Under the pieces are notes generated by a model. The model saw nothing but the letters and a program-made list of their open reading frames with translations, ran no database searches and was not told the origin of the DNA. The position numbers were made by a program, and so were the translations under genes. This document shows positions 32,848-42,159 of a stretch of DNA of 62,417 bases, in pieces (within the stretch, counting starts at the first letter, position 1; each line of letters opens with the position of its first letter). Source of the DNA: Solobacterium sp. (GTDB taxonomy: Bacteria; Bacillota_I; Bacilli_A; Erysipelotrichales; Erysipelotrichaceae); NCBI GenBank assembly GCA_017469355.1, contig JAFUGM010000001.1:1-62417 (forward strand), given 5' to 3'.

Positions 32848-34458
32848 ATGAAGTATCGTAGTTTTCTCACCGCTGTGATCGCCGGTGTGACAGCAGCTTC
32901 TCTCGTAGGCTGCGGGTCCTCATCCAGCGAAGCACCAGCACCCTCTTCCACGGATACTGCAGCTCCTGCGGAAACTTCGGTTTCTGCTGAACCGGTATCC
33001 AATGACTCCATCAACATCGAGCTGACAACCGCTCCGGTTGGTCTCCACCCGCTCAAGACAAACGACTCTCCTTCCACTTACGTAAATGGTCAGATCTTCG
33101 AGACGCTGTACCGCCGTACTTATGATGGAACCGCGTATGATCCGCTGCTTGCGGAAGAACTCCCTGAGTTCAGTGAAGACGGAACCGTTGCGACCATCAA
33201 GCTCAGAAAAGGTGTCACCTTCCATGATGGAACTCCGTTCACTGCAGAAGCAGTCGGCTATATGATCGACAGCCTGAAGGATGAGAACTACGGTTCCCAG
33301 CGTCCTTCCATCGTTGAATCCATTGATACCTATGAGATTATCGATGACAACACAATTCAGCTGAACCTGCTTTACAGCGATGGTGTTCTTGTGGCGAAAC
33401 TTGCGCATACCAATGGCTGTATCGTTAACCCGGCGCTTGACCAGAGTCAGGATCTGCTCGTTGACGCAACCGGTGCAGGCACAGGCCCGTACCAGTATGT
33501 TTCCTCTACTGCAGGTTCTACCTACAGCCTGACCGCATATGACAACTACTGGGGCGGAGCACCGGATATCAAGAACGTGAAGTTTGATGTCATCGCTGAT
33601 GAAGCAACTGCTGTAGCTCGTTTACAGACTGGCGAAGCAGATCTCTATCCGACCATCCAGGCAGACTCCTATGACACAGCAGCCGCAATTGATGGCTACA
33701 CTGCTGTTTCTGAAACATCCAGTGCGGTTTATTTCCTGAATCTGCGTTCCCGCGCATCGCAGGCAGTAAACCCGAATATGGAAAATAAGGACTTCCGTAA
33801 GGCACTGATCGAAGCGATCGATATGCCGACATACGTAGATGCGGTTATTGGAAACCAGGGCTCCTATCCGAAGTCCATCGTTGGACCGACCTTAGTTGGA
33901 TATACACCGGAAATGGACAATGCGAATATCGCATATGACCCGGATGACGCAAAGGCAATTATCGACGCCAATGGCTGGGCAGGACAGGAAGTAATCTTCC
34001 TCGTATCCACACGTGAATGGCACCAGACCGTTGCGGCTTATGTACAGGATCAGTTAAGCAAAGTCGGAATCAACGTAACCGTTGTTTCTGAAGAATGGGC
34101 TACTTATCTGGCAGATGCGAAGCTCGATGACTACTTTGATTTCTGCATCCTCTCCTGGTCCAACGTTACCGGTGATGGCCAGCAGATGCTGGAACCGAAC
34201 TTCTCGATCAAGAATGGTGTCCGTACCAAGTATGACAATGAGGAATTTGACGCGGCAGTTGACGCATCTGCCAAGTCCACCGTTCTTGCGGAACGTCAGG
34301 CAGCGCTTTTAGAAGCAGTAAATCTGATTCAGGGAGATGCGATTGTCGCACCACTGTATTCTCCGAATACCGCATATGTATACAATAGCGCGAAGTTCTC
34401 CAATGTCATCTTTGACAAGGGCGGACAGTTCAACGTAAAGGATTTCAAAGCGAACTGA
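32848..34458 (+). CDS. Extracellular solute-binding lipoprotein, family 5
   Basis: A 536-residue substrate-binding lipoprotein of the peptide importer. The signal peptide has lipobox SLVGC (cysteine about 21), then a Ser/Ala/Pro linker. The body has the family 5 features: INGQ-like YVNGQIFETLYR, LRKGVTFHDGTPFTAEAV and the long C-terminal lobe. The peptide it prefers cannot be read, but the gamma-glutamyltransferase at the end of the operon points to gamma-glutamyl peptides or glutathione. Confidence 0.92.
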   Translation: MKYRSFLTAVIAGVTAASLVGCGSSSSEAPAPSSTDTAAPAETSVSAEPVSNDSINIELTTAPVGLHPLKTNDSPSTYVNGQIFETLYRRTYDGTAYDPLLAEELPEFSEDGTVATIKLRKGVTFHDGTPFTAEAVGYMIDSLKDENYGSQRPSIVESIDTYEIIDDNTIQLNLLYSDGVLVAKLAHTNGCIVNPALDQSQDLLVDATGAGTGPYQYVSSTAGSTYSLTAYDNYWGGAPDIKNVKFDVIADEATAVARLQTGEADLYPTIQADSYDTAAAIDGYTAVSETSSAVYFLNLRSRASQAVNPNMENKDFRKALIEAIDMPTYVDAVIGNQGSYPKSIVGPTLVGYTPEMDNANIAYDPDDAKAIIDANGWAGQEVIFLVSTREWHQTVAAYVQDQLSKVGINVTVVSEEWATYLADAKLDDYFDFCILSWSNVTGDGQQMLEPNFSIKNGVRTKYDNEEFDAAVDASAKSTVLAERQAALLEAVNLIQGDAIVAPLYSPNTAYVYNSAKFSNVIFDKGGQFNVKDFKAN

Positions 34459-34485
34459 ATGAATTAAAAACAGGAGGGGAATGAG

Positions 34486-35472
34486 ATGGAACAGGATAAG
34501 GTTCTTGATGTACGGAATCTCCATGCGGTATTCCGCATCGACAGGAAAGAATATGAAGTGCTTCATGACATTTCCTTTTCGGTCCATCGGAATGAAACGG
34601 TGTGTGTCGTTGGTGAGTCCGGATGCGGAAAATCCGTCACAACATTGTGCGTGATGGGACTGCTTCCCAAAAACGGACGCATTACATCCGGTTCAATCTC
34701 TTTGAACGGAACAGATCTTACTGGTCTTTCCGCAAAGGAGGTTCGTAAGTTCCGTGGAAAGAAAATGGGAATGATTTTCCAGGAACCTATGACTGCGCTC
34801 AATCCCCTTCTTACCGTTGGCTATCAGTTACGGGAGAATCTGATGCTGCATCGAGGTGTAGATAAGAAAACAGCGTCCCAGATGGCACTGGATTACCTGA
34901 ACAAGGTAGGAATTGCCAATCCGGAACAGCGTCTGAAACAGTTTCCGTTTCAGCTCTCCGGCGGCCTTCGTCAAAGAGTGCTGATTGCCATGGTGCTGAG
35001 TGCGCAGCCGGATCTTCTCATTGCGGATGAACCGACTACAGCGCTTGATGTGACGATTCAGAAACAGGTTCTCTCTCTGCTCAATCACCTGAAAAAGGAG
35101 ATGAGTGCGGGAATCATGTTTATTACCCATGACCTTGGGGTCGTGGCGGAAATCGCCGATCGCATTGTAGTGCTTTACGCTGGCCGCAAGGTAGAAGAAG
35201 GAAGTGCCCAGCAGATTTTCAATAATCCTCAACATCCCTATACCATCGGCTTGATGAATGCCGTGCCGGATGTGGAGAAAGACGACTTTGTGATTCAGCC
35301 GATACCGGGAATGTTTCCCAACATTACCGAGGACAGTCCCGGATGTCGGTTCAATCCGCGGTGCGCTCACGTGAACGAGTGCCCGCTATGCGTAACAGCT
35401 GCGCCGGAGATGATTGAAATTGAACCCGGACACTTTGTTGCGTGCCATTTGAGAAACAGGGAGGCAGAGTGA
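34486..35472 (+). CDS. Peptide ABC transporter ATPase (DppD/OppD type)
   Basis: A 328-residue ATPase. Walker A GESGCGKS, Q-loop MIFQEPMTALNP, signature LSGGLRQRV, Walker B LLIADEPTTALD and H-loop ITHD are all intact. The C-terminal oligopeptide/dipeptide extension holds cysteines (CRFNPRCAH, ECPLC, ACH) that can bind an iron-sulfur cluster. Its stop overlaps the next start (TGATG), so the two ATPases are coupled and form a heterodimer. Confidence 0.93.
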   Translation: MEQDKVLDVRNLHAVFRIDRKEYEVLHDISFSVHRNETVCVVGESGCGKSVTTLCVMGLLPKNGRITSGSISLNGTDLTGLSAKEVRKFRGKKMGMIFQEPMTALNPLLTVGYQLRENLMLHRGVDKKTASQMALDYLNKVGIANPEQRLKQFPFQLSGGLRQRVLIAMVLSAQPDLLIADEPTTALDVTIQKQVLSLLNHLKKEMSAGIMFITHDLGVVAEIADRIVVLYAGRKVEEGSAQQIFNNPQHPYTIGLMNAVPDVEKDDFVIQPIPGMFPNITEDSPGCRFNPRCAHVNECPLCVTAAPEMIEIEPGHFVACHLRNREAE

Positions 35473-37211
35473 TGAGTGAAGAAAGAAAACCGCTGCTTCA
35501 GCTGCGAAAACTGAAGAAACATTTTCCCGTCGAGAGAACCAAGGTTCTCAAGGCAGTTGAGGATGTTTCCTTTACGATTTATGAGGGAGAAAAGTTCGGC
35601 GTCGTCGGAGAATCCGGATGCGGAAAATCCACGCTGGGAAGAACGATTCTTCAGCTGTATGAACCAACGGGCGGATCCTGTGTTTATTATGGAAAATCCA
35701 TACAGGAGTTAAACCCGGCCTATATTCAAAAAGAGATCGATAAACTGAAAACCTATCAGAAAACCGCTGGTGATTTTTATCAGAAGAGTCTTCTGAAAGA
35801 CAAACAGGCAGAAAGTCTCCGAGAGACACTGTCAGGTCTTGACGAAAATGGAAATGAGAAAGATGTCCGGAAGTATGACAAATTAAAGAAGGAGATCGCC
35901 CGGCTGGAATTTGAGTCAAAAGAACTTCGCAAGGATGCCTCAAGACAGCTTCGGGAAGGCTCGAGAACCGTCGGATCTCTCATCTTATGCAAGGATATCG
36001 ATGAAATCGCAAAATTGTTTACAAATGCGGAGAATGAAGTTCGAAGTGTTCATGAAGTGGTACTGAAATACCATGAGATTGAAAACCGGATTCAGGAAAA
36101 TGAAGTGCTTCTGGATCAGAAGAGCAATGTGGATCGCTGGATCGCTGAACTGGAACAGCGTTCCTCGCTCAATGAGCAGGAAACACTCCAGCTGGCTGAT
36201 CTGCGTGAAAGCAAGAAAAAGACAGATGGACTGAAAGAAGAACAGCTCCGAAGTGAAATAGAGAAGTTACGCCCTCAGCTGGAATCGCTGAGGCAGGAAA
36301 TCGAAGAACACGGAAGAATTGAAATGGCATATCGCAAGGAGGCGTTTGACCGCTTCCATGGGAAAGATATTCTTCCGATTACGGAATTGACGCAGGATCC
36401 CGCATATCAGGCAAAGCTGGACCGGAACTATGAGACCGGCATAAGTCTTGGAAAACTGACGAAAAAGGAAATGCGGTCGATTCGGCCGGATTTACAGATG
36501 GTATTCCAGGACCCCGCAGCTTCCCTTGACCCAAGAGAATCCATCGGAAAGGCAATCGAAGAAGTCTTCCAGATTCATACTCATATGGATAAGGAACTGC
36601 GGAAGGAAAAGACACTGGAGTTATTGAATCAGGTAGACCTCAAGCCAGAACATTATTATTCCTATCCCAACTCCTTGTCTGGTGGAATGAAGCAGCGTGT
36701 CGGGATTGCCCGGGCAATCGCATTAGATCCAAGTTTCATCGTATTGGATGAAGCAGTTTCTGCCCTTGATGTATCGGTACAGGCACAGATCCTTCAGCTG
36801 CTGAATCGGCTTCAGAAGGAAAAGAATCTGACGTATCTCTTTATTACACATGATCTGGGAGTGGTGAAACATTTCTGCGATCGTGTCATGGTAATGTATC
36901 TGGGACAGGTATGCGAATTATCCGACTGTAAGACACTGTTTAAAGAACCGCTTCACCCTTATACCAGATCACTTCTTGAGGCGGTACCCCGCATGCGGTT
37001 GGACCAGGAGGAACGTGAGGAAGAAATTCTTCAGGGCGAAGTTCCAAGTCCAATTAATCCGCCCAGTGGATGTCCGTTCCATACCCGGTGTCGGGAATGC
37101 ATGGAAGTATGCGTAAAGCAGAAGCCAAAATACCGGGAAGTAGAACCGGGGCGGTTTGTCGCATGTCACCTGTATGACGAAAAGGAGAAGCAGACAAATG
37201 TTGAACTATGA
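35472..37211 (+). CDS. Peptide ABC transporter ATPase (OppF type) with large coiled-coil insertion
   Basis: A 579-residue second ATPase. Walker A GESGCGKST is at 47-55, but the Q-loop MVFQDP is only reached at about 343. The 30-residue link usual between them has grown by about 250 residues (about 78-335), mostly Lys/Glu/Gln-rich coiled coil. After it the domain is normal: LSGGMKQRVGIARA, FIVLDEAVSALD, FITHDLGVVKHFCD, and the C-terminal cysteine-bearing extension. The insertion is in frame and free of stops, so it looks functional. It should project from the ATPase and may bind another protein. Confidence 0.92.
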   Translation: MSEERKPLLQLRKLKKHFPVERTKVLKAVEDVSFTIYEGEKFGVVGESGCGKSTLGRTILQLYEPTGGSCVYYGKSIQELNPAYIQKEIDKLKTYQKTAGDFYQKSLLKDKQAESLRETLSGLDENGNEKDVRKYDKLKKEIARLEFESKELRKDASRQLREGSRTVGSLILCKDIDEIAKLFTNAENEVRSVHEVVLKYHEIENRIQENEVLLDQKSNVDRWIAELEQRSSLNEQETLQLADLRESKKKTDGLKEEQLRSEIEKLRPQLESLRQEIEEHGRIEMAYRKEAFDRFHGKDILPITELTQDPAYQAKLDRNYETGISLGKLTKKEMRSIRPDLQMVFQDPAASLDPRESIGKAIEEVFQIHTHMDKELRKEKTLELLNQVDLKPEHYYSYPNSLSGGMKQRVGIARAIALDPSFIVLDEAVSALDVSVQAQILQLLNRLQKEKNLTYLFITHDLGVVKHFCDRVMVMYLGQVCELSDCKTLFKEPLHPYTRSLLEAVPRMRLDQEEREEEILQGEVPSPINPPSGCPFHTRCRECMEVCVKQKPKYREVEPGRFVACHLYDEKEKQTNVEL

Positions 37212-38811
37212 TCCTCTGTATCAGCCGTTTGCGTCAAATCGGTTCTGTGTAACTGCGCTGAACGGGATGGTCGCTACTGGATCCAATCTGGCCAGTGCGG
37301 CCGGGCTGGAAGTTCTTCGCAAGGGAGGAAATGCGATTGATGCGGCAGTGGCGACGGCCGCTGCACTTACCGTTGTGGAACCGACTGCCAATGGGCTTGG
37401 CTCAGACAGTTTCGCGCTTGTATATGTAAAAGACAAACTGTATGGTCTGAATTCTTCCGGCTATTCTCCCTCTGGAATTACGGCAGAACAGGTGAAACAG
37501 ACATCATCGGATGGGACAATGCCGAAGTTTGGGTGGACCCCAGTGATGGTGCCGGGAGCTGTCAAGGCATGGCCTACACTTGTGAATCGGTTTGGAAAGC
37601 TCAGCCTGGCAGAAGATCTTGCGCCGGCCATTGCGTATGCGGAACAGGGGTATCCTCTGTCTCCGATGTTAGCGAAGATGTGGGAACGCTCCACGCGGTT
37701 GTTTCATGAACGGTTTGATGGGAAACCGGAATTTGATCAGTGGTTTAAGACCTTCACAAAACAGGGAGAGTCCTATCATTTCGGCGAGATCGTAAAGCTT
37801 CCTAATCATGGGAGAACGCTTCGTCTGATCGCGGAAACAAATGGTGATGCCTTCTATAAGGGAGAGATCGCCGAGCAGCTTCTGCGGCAGTCAGAACGGG
37901 ATGGCGGATACTTTAGACGTGAGGATCTTTCGGAATATGAGTCGGAGTGGGTAGAACCCATTCATGTGAACTACCGGGGATATGATGTCTGGGAAATTCC
38001 GCCGAATGGGCAGGGAATTGTCGCTTTGATGGCGCTCAATATACTGAAGGAATTCCAGTTTGATTCCTGGAATGCAGAGGCAGTCCATCGGCAGCTGGAA
38101 GCGATGAAGATCGCCTTTGCGGATGGAAAACACTTTGTTACAGATCCAAAGAAGATGACAATGGATTATCGTGATCTTCTGAAGCCTGAATATGGCGCAG
38201 CACGCGCAAAGGAAATTGTCGATGCGGCTGGACTTCCAACCCATGGCACTCCGCCAAAAAGCGGAACGGTGTATCTCTGTACGGCGGATAACGAAGGAAA
38301 CATGGTCTCCTATATCCAGTCAAACTACATGGGATTTGGAAGTGGAATTACGCTGGAAGGGTATGGCGTCACTCTGGCAAATCGTGGGGCAGACTTCAGT
38401 CTTCAGGAAGCGGATGCCAATTATCTGGAACCGCATAAGAAGTCTTATCATACGATCATTCCGGGCTTCTTAACAAAAGATGGCAAAGCAGTGGGACCCT
38501 TTGGTGTGATGGGCGGATATATGCAGCCACAGGGACATGTACAGGTGGTGCAGAATCTTGTGGATTTCCATCTGAACCCGCAGATGGCACTGGATGCGCC
38601 TCGCTGGCAATGGCTGAAAGAAAAGACGGTTGAGATCGAACCGTCCTTCGATAATGCGGTTGCCCAGCAGCTTGCATCACGCGGGCATGATATACAGGTT
38701 GCGCTTAATCCGGAATCCTTCGGCCGCGGACAGATCATCCAACGCCTGGAAAATGGAGTGCTGGTAGGTGGTGCGGAAAGTCGTACCGATTCCAATATTG
38801 CCTGTTACTGA
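37198..38811 (+). CDS. Gamma-glutamyltransferase (cytoplasmic, YwrD-like)
   Basis: A 537-residue N-terminal-nucleophile hydrolase/transferase that cleaves gamma-glutamyl peptides such as glutathione. Features are GMVATGSNLASAAGLEVLRKGGNAIDAAVA, the self-cleavage threonine in SGTVYLCTAD (about T357), and the GIT/GVMGGYMQPQGHVQ block. There is no signal peptide, unlike periplasmic or secreted GGT, so it works inside the cell. The start at 37198 overlaps the ATPase gene by 14 nt, tying it to the peptide importer: import, then cytosolic cleavage. Confidence 0.9.
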   Translation: MLNYDPLYQPFASNRFCVTALNGMVATGSNLASAAGLEVLRKGGNAIDAAVATAAALTVVEPTANGLGSDSFALVYVKDKLYGLNSSGYSPSGITAEQVKQTSSDGTMPKFGWTPVMVPGAVKAWPTLVNRFGKLSLAEDLAPAIAYAEQGYPLSPMLAKMWERSTRLFHERFDGKPEFDQWFKTFTKQGESYHFGEIVKLPNHGRTLRLIAETNGDAFYKGEIAEQLLRQSERDGGYFRREDLSEYESEWVEPIHVNYRGYDVWEIPPNGQGIVALMALNILKEFQFDSWNAEAVHRQLEAMKIAFADGKHFVTDPKKMTMDYRDLLKPEYGAARAKEIVDAAGLPTHGTPPKSGTVYLCTADNEGNMVSYIQSNYMGFGSGITLEGYGVTLANRGADFSLQEADANYLEPHKKSYHTIIPGFLTKDGKAVGPFGVMGGYMQPQGHVQVVQNLVDFHLNPQMALDAPRWQWLKEKTVEIEPSFDNAVAQQLASRGHDIQVALNPESFGRGQIIQRLENGVLVGGAESRTDSNIACY

Positions 38812-39644
38812 GCGTGGTTCAGAAGCTGAATCAGCTTCTCAATCTCAGGAGATTGAGGGCCATGATTCACAACGAAAAGAATCTTTGTTTCAAGCTCTGG
38901 ATCATTAATGACGGAAATATTAAGGGAAGTACAGCTTCCCTCCATGGACTGCGGTACAATCGCGCAGGCGGAGGTTCCTCTTGCCAGTTCCAGTGCGGTT
39001 CTAGCGTCATCGCAGACGCAGAATACGGTCGGATTCAGTTCGTGAAGACGGAACGCCTTCATGACTACTTCGAAGTATCTGCGGTAGATAATCAAGGGGT
39101 AGGCCGTTAACTCCTGAAGTGAGATTTTCTGGTTGAGAGGAAACGCGGCGACTGCCAACATATGGTCTTCCCGGATGATAGAAACATCTTTATAGGGAAG
39201 GGTGATCGGTGTTCGCACGGCAGCCGCGTCAATCAGATTCCTGGACATGAGTTCCTTTAGGGTGAAGGTGCTGCCGTCATAGATTTCATACCGTATATGT
39301 GGTTCCTGGTTACACAGCTCTGTTAAAAACGGTACAATAACAGGCATGGTTGTGGGAGTCATACCGATACGAAGCGTACGGAACTTACCGATCTCGGAAA
39401 CTTCTTCGATCGCGGAGGAGGTCAGGTTGATGATATTCCTGCCATGTTCGTAGAGTTTCTTGCCAGCTTCCGTAAGAATGATCTGTTTCCGGGAGCGGAT
39501 GAACAGTTCGGTTCCGATTTCGCTTTCCAGAAGTTTCATCTGGACCGATAACGGAGGTTGTGTCATATGAAGGATGCGGGCGGCTTCAGAAATACTTCCG
39601 GCATCCGCAATGGCCATGAAATATTCCAGTTGTTTCAATTCCAT
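38805..39644 (-). CDS. LysR family transcriptional regulator
   Basis: A 279-residue LysR-type regulator. N-terminal helix-turn-helix (QLEYFMAIADAGSISEAARILHMTQPPLSVQMKLLESEIGTELFIR) and a periplasmic-binding-protein-like effector domain (about 90-279). It overlaps the convergent gamma-glutamyltransferase gene by 7 nt and diverges from the chromate transporter pair. The perfect inverted repeat between them is a likely LysR box, so the ChrA pair is the probable target. Confidence 0.92.
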   Translation of the reverse strand: MELKQLEYFMAIADAGSISEAARILHMTQPPLSVQMKLLESEIGTELFIRSRKQIILTEAGKKLYEHGRNIINLTSSAIEEVSEIGKFRTLRIGMTPTTMPVIVPFLTELCNQEPHIRYEIYDGSTFTLKELMSRNLIDAAAVRTPITLPYKDVSIIREDHMLAVAAFPLNQKISLQELTAYPLIIYRRYFEVVMKAFRLHELNPTVFCVCDDARTALELARGTSACAIVPQSMEGSCTSLNISVINDPELETKILFVVNHGPQSPEIEKLIQLLNHAQ

Positions 39645-39646
39645 AG

Positions 39647-39678
39647 ATGATTACCTCATTGATACAGTCTGTAATCAT
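39647..39678. promoter_or_regulatory. LysR-box-like inverted repeat between the LysR gene and chrA
   Basis: Perfect 8-bp arms, ATGATTAC (39647-39654) and GTAATCAT (39671-39678), with a 16-nt spacer. One arm overlaps the ribosome site of the LysR gene, so binding would also repress it. Confidence 0.6.
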
Positions 39679-39734
39679 TATATTGATTTGGATCACGGAA
39701 GAAATGTAAAAAAACGCAGAAGGGAGACACGGAA

Positions 39735-40286
39735 ATGAAACTGTTATGGGATTTGTATACCGCATGGTTTCGAATGGGGTTATTTACCTTTGGCGGCGGA
39801 TATGCGATGCTGCCGATGATTCAGAAAGAAGTGATTGAACGTTACCATTGGGCAACGGAAGAAGAGATTATGGACTACTATGCCTTAGGGCAGGTAACCC
39901 CCGGCATTATCGCTGTCAATGCGGCGACGTTTGTTGGCTATAAGGTAGATGGCGTAATCGGTGGAATTGTTTCGACGCTTGGCGTCATTTCTCCATCTCT
40001 TGTCATTATTTCAATCATTGCCGGACTCATAACCAACTTCTCCGATCTGCCTGTGATTCAATCCGCATTGACCGGAATCCAGGTTGCGGTCTGTGTCATG
40101 TTATTTGAGGCAGTGAGAAAGCTATTTAAAAACGGAGTTAAGAATATCCCTTCTGGAATCATCTTTGTGCTGGCATTTGTTTTGAACTACTTCACTTCCA
40201 TTCCGACAGTATTGCTGGTAATTGCGGCAGGCTTTGCGGGATACGCAATGTATGTGACACGCAGCAGGAAGGAGAAGAACGCATGA
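39735..40286 (+). CDS. Chromate transporter half-protein, first
   Basis: A 183-residue short-chain CHR (ChrA) protein. FRMGLFTFGGGYAMLPMIQKEVIERY and GQVTPGIIAVNAATFVGY are the family motifs. Short-chain CHR proteins work as pairs in opposite topology to export chromate or a related oxyanion; the natural substrate in gut bacteria is not settled. AGAAGGGAGA precedes the ATG. Confidence 0.9.
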   Translation: MKLLWDLYTAWFRMGLFTFGGGYAMLPMIQKEVIERYHWATEEEIMDYYALGQVTPGIIAVNAATFVGYKVDGVIGGIVSTLGVISPSLVIISIIAGLITNFSDLPVIQSALTGIQVAVCVMLFEAVRKLFKNGVKNIPSGIIFVLAFVLNYFTSIPTVLLVIAAGFAGYAMYVTRSRKEKNA

Positions 40287-40852
40287 AAACCTTTTTATTG
40301 ATGTGCTGGGAATATTTCAAAACCGGACTCTTTGCGGTAGGCGGTGGATACGCGACCATTCCGTTCTTACGGGAAATGTCACTTCGCTATGGCTGGTTCA
40401 CGCTGGAAGATATTACAACGATGGTGGCGGTCAGTGAGAGTACACCAGGTCCGGTTGGTGTAAATATGGCGACGTATGTAGGCTATTCCATGTTTGGAAT
40501 TCCCGGTGCGATTGCGGCGACCTTGTCACTGGTTGCGCCTTCAATCATTGTGATCTGTATTATTGCGAGTATTCTGGAGCGGTTTAAACAGGCCGAGGTG
40601 GTACAGGGAATTTTCACTGGCCTGCGTCCTGCTGTGGTTGGCTTTGTACTTTCGGCAGTGCTCAGTATCTTTCTGGTATCGCTGTTCCATATTGACGCAG
40701 TTCAATCGGGAGGAGGGCTTGCGTCACTGTTTAACTGGAAGTCCATCCTGCTCTTTGCGGTTCTGCTTGGAGTGAAAACCTGGAAGAAGGATCTTCATCC
40801 AATCGCTTTGATCGCAGCTGCGGCTGTGGCAGGGATTGTATTCGCATTCTGA
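40283..40852 (+). CDS. Chromate transporter half-protein, second
   Basis: A 189-residue partner of the preceding protein. KTGLFAVGGGYATIPFLREM and SESTPGPVGVNMATYVGY repeat the CHR signature. Its ATG overlaps the first stop by 4 nt, so the pair is made together. A terminator lies 28 bases past the stop. Confidence 0.9.
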   Translation: MKTFLLMCWEYFKTGLFAVGGGYATIPFLREMSLRYGWFTLEDITTMVAVSESTPGPVGVNMATYVGYSMFGIPGAIAATLSLVAPSIIVICIIASILERFKQAEVVQGIFTGLRPAVVGFVLSAVLSIFLVSLFHIDAVQSGGGLASLFNWKSILLFAVLLGVKTWKKDLHPIALIAAAAVAGIVFAF

Positions 40853-40880
40853 GATAATAGTTCAACGCTATGAACAACCT

Positions 40881-40902
40881 GATGGGGAAACCCATCTTTT
40901 TT
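40881..40902 (+). terminator. Terminator of the ChrA pair
   Basis: GATGGG (40881-40886), loop GAAA, CCCATC (40891-40896), then six T. Confidence 0.85.
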
Positions 40903-41028
40903 AATGGAATTGATATAAATTCTGCTTTTCTGCGGGGGATTTGAAATTTCCTGGAAATAAAGAAAGTGTAGGGGTTCAGTGAGACCCCGGCACATCATTC
41001 GTGTTTTTGGGAAAGAGAGGAAGCAGAA

Positions 41029-42159
41029 ATGAGACGAAAGATGAATGTGTTTTATGCGTTAAGCCTGAGTGTGCTTTGCCTGATGGGGCGGGCGGGTCCG
41101 GTGAAAGCAGAAGGGAACTCCGTGGAGACGATAAACAATATTTCCACCGGGAGTATTTCCATCAGTCTGAATGAGTTCAAGGTGGACCCTTCCGGAAAAG
41201 AAACACCGATTGAAGGGAATTCAGACCGAAAGATTGTTCTGCCAGGAGAGATCATATCCAAACTCTCCAAAATCACAGTCAATGGCCAGAAATCCTGGAT
41301 TCGCGCAAAGGTTCTTGTGGAAGGAGATGACGCAATCAGCGATCTGGATCCCTCCTGGGTAAGCCTTTGTGAGGATGATAACTGGTTGAAGAAAGGGTCT
41401 TACTGGTATTACAGAGAACCGGTGGATCATGGGAAAACAATTCGCTTCACAAAGGAAGTGACCGTTCCGGATACGGAAGATAACCATGTCGCTGGAAAAC
41501 CGTTTCATGTGATTGTCTGGGCCGATGCCGTACAGTATGACCATTTCACACCAGACTTTCAGGCAGAAGATCCCTGGTTTGGGACGATTATTGAGACTTC
41601 AGTTCATGATGCATATCGGACAAAAGATCCAACGGGAAGAACCTTCTTTGTAAGTTATGAAGGCGGAGCGGAAGGGCTGCTCACCAATATGGATGACGCA
41701 TTCGCTAATTTTCAGGTACTGATGCCGGGAGACACCGTGAATGACACTTTGACGATTGGAAACAGCTATCAGACCCCGGTTCGCCTGTACTTCAAGGTAG
41801 AAGGAGAAGCAGATAACGCCTTAGCGAAAAAGACAAGCCTGAAGATTTATGCCGGTGAGAAAGAACTGTATTCCGGAAGCCTTGCGGAGGCGATGAATGA
41901 ACTGTATCTGGCCTATATGACACCTGGGTGGCAGGCGGTGCTTCGCTATGAACTTCACGTCCCGGAAGAATTGAAGAATGAATTTCAGATGGAAGATGCC
42001 TGTGATCGATGGATCTTCCGGGCAGAGACTGGTGTAAACCGGAGTGTTACTCCCAATACCGGAGATACAGGAATGAGCCGCTATGCGCTGCTTATGGCAA
42101 CAGGGATCGCGGCTGCGATGCTCGCGGTAACCATTCTGAAGCGGAATCGCGGAGAATGA
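41029..42159 (+). CDS. Surface protein with sortase-like tail, first gene of SipW operon
   Basis: A 376-residue exported protein I cannot assign to a named family. The signal peptide is residues about 1-27 (VKAEG cleavage), then a beta-rich ectodomain. The C-terminus has TPNTGD, a hydrophobic segment and KRNRGE, the layout of a sortase signal although the motif is TPNTG, not LPXTG. GAGAGGAAG precedes the ATG. The next gene, a SipW-like peptidase, overlaps by 4 nt. It may anchor the TasA-like proteins at the wall. Confidence 0.7.
   Translation: MRRKMNVFYALSLSVLCLMGRAGPVKAEGNSVETINNISTGSISISLNEFKVDPSGKETPIEGNSDRKIVLPGEIISKLSKITVNGQKSWIRAKVLVEGDDAISDLDPSWVSLCEDDNWLKKGSYWYYREPVDHGKTIRFTKEVTVPDTEDNHVAGKPFHVIVWADAVQYDHFTPDFQAEDPWFGTIIETSVHDAYRTKDPTGRTFFVSYEGGAEGLLTNMDDAFANFQVLMPGDTVNDTLTIGNSYQTPVRLYFKVEGEADNALAKKTSLKIYAGEKELYSGSLAEAMNELYLAYMTPGWQAVLRYELHVPEELKNEFQMEDACDRWIFRAETGVNRSVTPNTGDTGMSRYALLMATGIAAAMLAVTILKRNRGE

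Noticed and set aside
42009-42155. A longer N-terminus for the SipW-like peptidase
   Set aside because: It lies in another frame of the preceding gene; the ATG at 42156 gives the usual short cytoplasmic head and a 4-nt overlap.
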